Positions 4,141 through 5,214 of a DNA stretch of 5,214 nucleotides are shown piece after piece (position 1 is the stretch's first letter; every line of letters starts with the position of its first letter). Made by a program: the position numbers and the translations under genes. The stretch lies in NCBI GenBank assembly GCA_031278595.1, contig JAITKE010000072.1, positions 1-5,214 of the forward strand. The letters are read 5' to 3'. Under the pieces are notes generated by a model, which was given only the letters and a program-made list of their open reading frames with translations, was not told where the DNA came from and ran no database searches. This DNA comes from Puniceicoccales bacterium (GTDB lineage Bacteria; Verrucomicrobiota; Verrucomicrobiia; Opitutales; JAIRLG01).

Positions 4141-5214
4141 TCATCCCAGTTTTTTCCTAAAAACGCTCACGGCCTCCGGAGAGAATTTTCCCTCGCCCAT
4201 TTCGATGCCGAAGGCCTCAAGATCTTCCGGACAGAAGCTCACACCGGAGATGAGGAGGCATCCCTCCGGCTTCAGGATGCGAAATAATTCCTTCAAAACA
4301 TAACGGAGTTGTGTTACCGAGGGATCACCGTTCTGCCAGATGACCACGTCACTGCTGTCATCCGGCATGGCGACATTGTAAAGGCAGCCATACTCCAACT
4401 GCAATCCCTCCGCCTTGGCATCCGCGAAAGAATCGAACTGAAAATTCAGGTCAAAGACGGTGATGTCGGCAAAGGTTTTGCGCAAGGTCCGGGCAAGCGT
4501 CAGGCCTTGTCGATTGAAGATGTCGACGATTTTAGCTTTGGGATTCGGATAATGCCGGAGGATGTGAGGGACAATATCCTCATCGACGTCCTCTTTTTTT
4601 TCTAGGGCATAGGAATAATTCTTTCGCTCCCGCAGCAGGCTATCCGCGGCTTCCAGTACACTTTCGGGCGTAATGGAGGTCATGCAGGGTGCTTCGGCAA
4701 AGCCACGCAAGCAGGTTTTGTGCCAATCATTGGAGACCCATTCGCACCAGCTGTGGCACCCATCGCCGGTGATATTGATATTTTCCGGATATCCCAGCAT
4801 TTCGGCCGACGTCGTTCCGAAGAGCACAATCGACCGGCCATTGAGAAATTTTTTTATATGTACCATCCCGGCATCTCCGTCCAGGTGAAATAAGGCATGT
4901 TTGAGGACCACCGCCAATTCGCCCAATGAAGTTTTGCCGACGAGATCGATGTCGATGCCGGGAATCGACGCGCAGGTATTTGAAGAATACCCCAGTTGAA
5001 CGATCTTGATCGACGGATACTTTTGGTGAAAAAGTTCAATGAATTTTTCATAATGACGCATTGGCCAAAGCTTTGTACTGTCGCGCAAACCATCGCAATG
5101 GTTGATTCCTCGTTGAAGCGTTATGTAGGGTGTACCCTGCAACCCAAGTACCAAGAGCAGTTCATGAGAACCTGGGTCTAGGTACAAGAACGTAGAGCTG
5201 GAATCATTAATCCC
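4141..5214 (-). CDS. GT9-family glycosyltransferase fused to a methyltransferase-like domain (5' end outside window)
   Basis: The frame is open to the right edge, so the N-terminus is missing; 357 residues are visible. An internal TTG at 5187 is not needed as a start. Visible residues 28-190 match the C-terminal half of GT9 (heptosyltransferase/ADP-heptose-LPS type): PYITLQRG (29-36), KLWP (48-51), LVGKTSLGELAVVLKHA (91-107), the acceptor/donor-site pattern GDAGMVHI (113-120) and LFGTTSAEMLGYP (131-143). A cysteine cluster (C153, C157, C168, C177), within a 'C-x3-C-x10-C-x8-C' stretch ending in MTSITPESV, closes the domain. Residues about 226-325 resemble a class I SAM methyltransferase: DL at 255-256, MPDDSSDVVIW (283-293) and LKELFRILKPEGCLLIS (307-323). 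The glycine-rich motif I is degenerate (KIVDIFNRQG, 228-237), so SAM binding is doubtful. Likely role: transfer, and perhaps modification, of a sugar on lipopolysaccharide or another surface glycan at the inner membrane face. Donor and acceptor are unknown. Confidence 0.85.
   Translation of the reverse strand, partial: GINDSSSTFLYLDPGSHELLLVLGLQGTPYITLQRGINHCDGLRDSTKLWPMRHYEKFIELFHQKYPSIKIVQLGYSSNTCASIPGIDIDLVGKTSLGELAVVLKHALFHLDGDAGMVHIKKFLNGRSIVLFGTTSAEMLGYPENINITGDGCHSWCEWVSNDWHKTCLRGFAEAPCMTSITPESVLEAADSLLRERKNYSYALEKKEDVDEDIVPHILRHYPNPKAKIVDIFNRQGLTLARTLRKTFADITVFDLNFQFDSFADAKAEGLQLEYGCLYNVAMPDDSSDVVIWQNGDPSVTQLRYVLKELFRILKPEGCLLISGVSFCPEDLEAFGIEMGEGKFSPEAVSVFRKKLG

Overview
The window is a GC-rich bacterial chromosome segment. 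Four protein genes are supported, all on the minus strand, and one tRNA gene lies on the plus strand. Long spacers between them are full of inverted repeats. The single-chain (alpha2-type) glycyl-tRNA synthetase, the encoded CCA on the tRNA, and the purine-rich filler with degenerate 'ACAAAGATAC'-type repeats suggest a free-living Gram-negative bacterium. A member of the Verrucomicrobiota/PVC group is my best guess, but that assignment is inference from style and not proven.

Layout, left to right. Positions 1-356 hold no convincing gene, only an AT-rich patch and small hairpins. Positions 357-1206 are a two-gene minus-strand unit whose reading frames overlap by 11 bases: an NadR-like AAA_28 P-loop kinase, then an 89-residue three-helix membrane protein resembling half of a PnuC transporter. 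Together they look like an uptake-plus-phosphorylation pair for nicotinamide riboside or a related nucleoside. Positions 1207-1852 are a non-coding, repeat-rich spacer carrying a 95-base element that folds into a perfect cloverleaf (four-way junction). Positions 1853-1985 are a MITE-like element with 14/15-matching terminal inverted repeats. Its CTAG target duplication contains the stop codon of the next gene, the glycyl-tRNA synthetase at 1986-3488. Positions 3489-3966 are a second spacer carrying a second cloverleaf of 96 bases. A tRNA-Phe (GAA) follows at 3967-4042. Immediately after its CCA lies a decayed fragment of the 3' end of a methyltransferase-like gene. From 4141 to the right edge runs a partial gene fusing a GT9 (heptosyltransferase-like) domain to a methyltransferase-like domain, probably for surface glycan synthesis.

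The most unusual content is the pair of cloverleaf elements. Both have an outer 12-bp stem and three hairpin arms abutting with no unpaired base at the junction. Arm order is reversed between copies, so they bracket glyQS in inverted orientation. Sequence differences in the arms occur in complementary pairs. I do not recognise this as a named repeat family. The second theme is the boundary at tRNA-Phe, where a truncated paralogous gene end stops exactly at the tRNA 3' end, as at integration hot spots.
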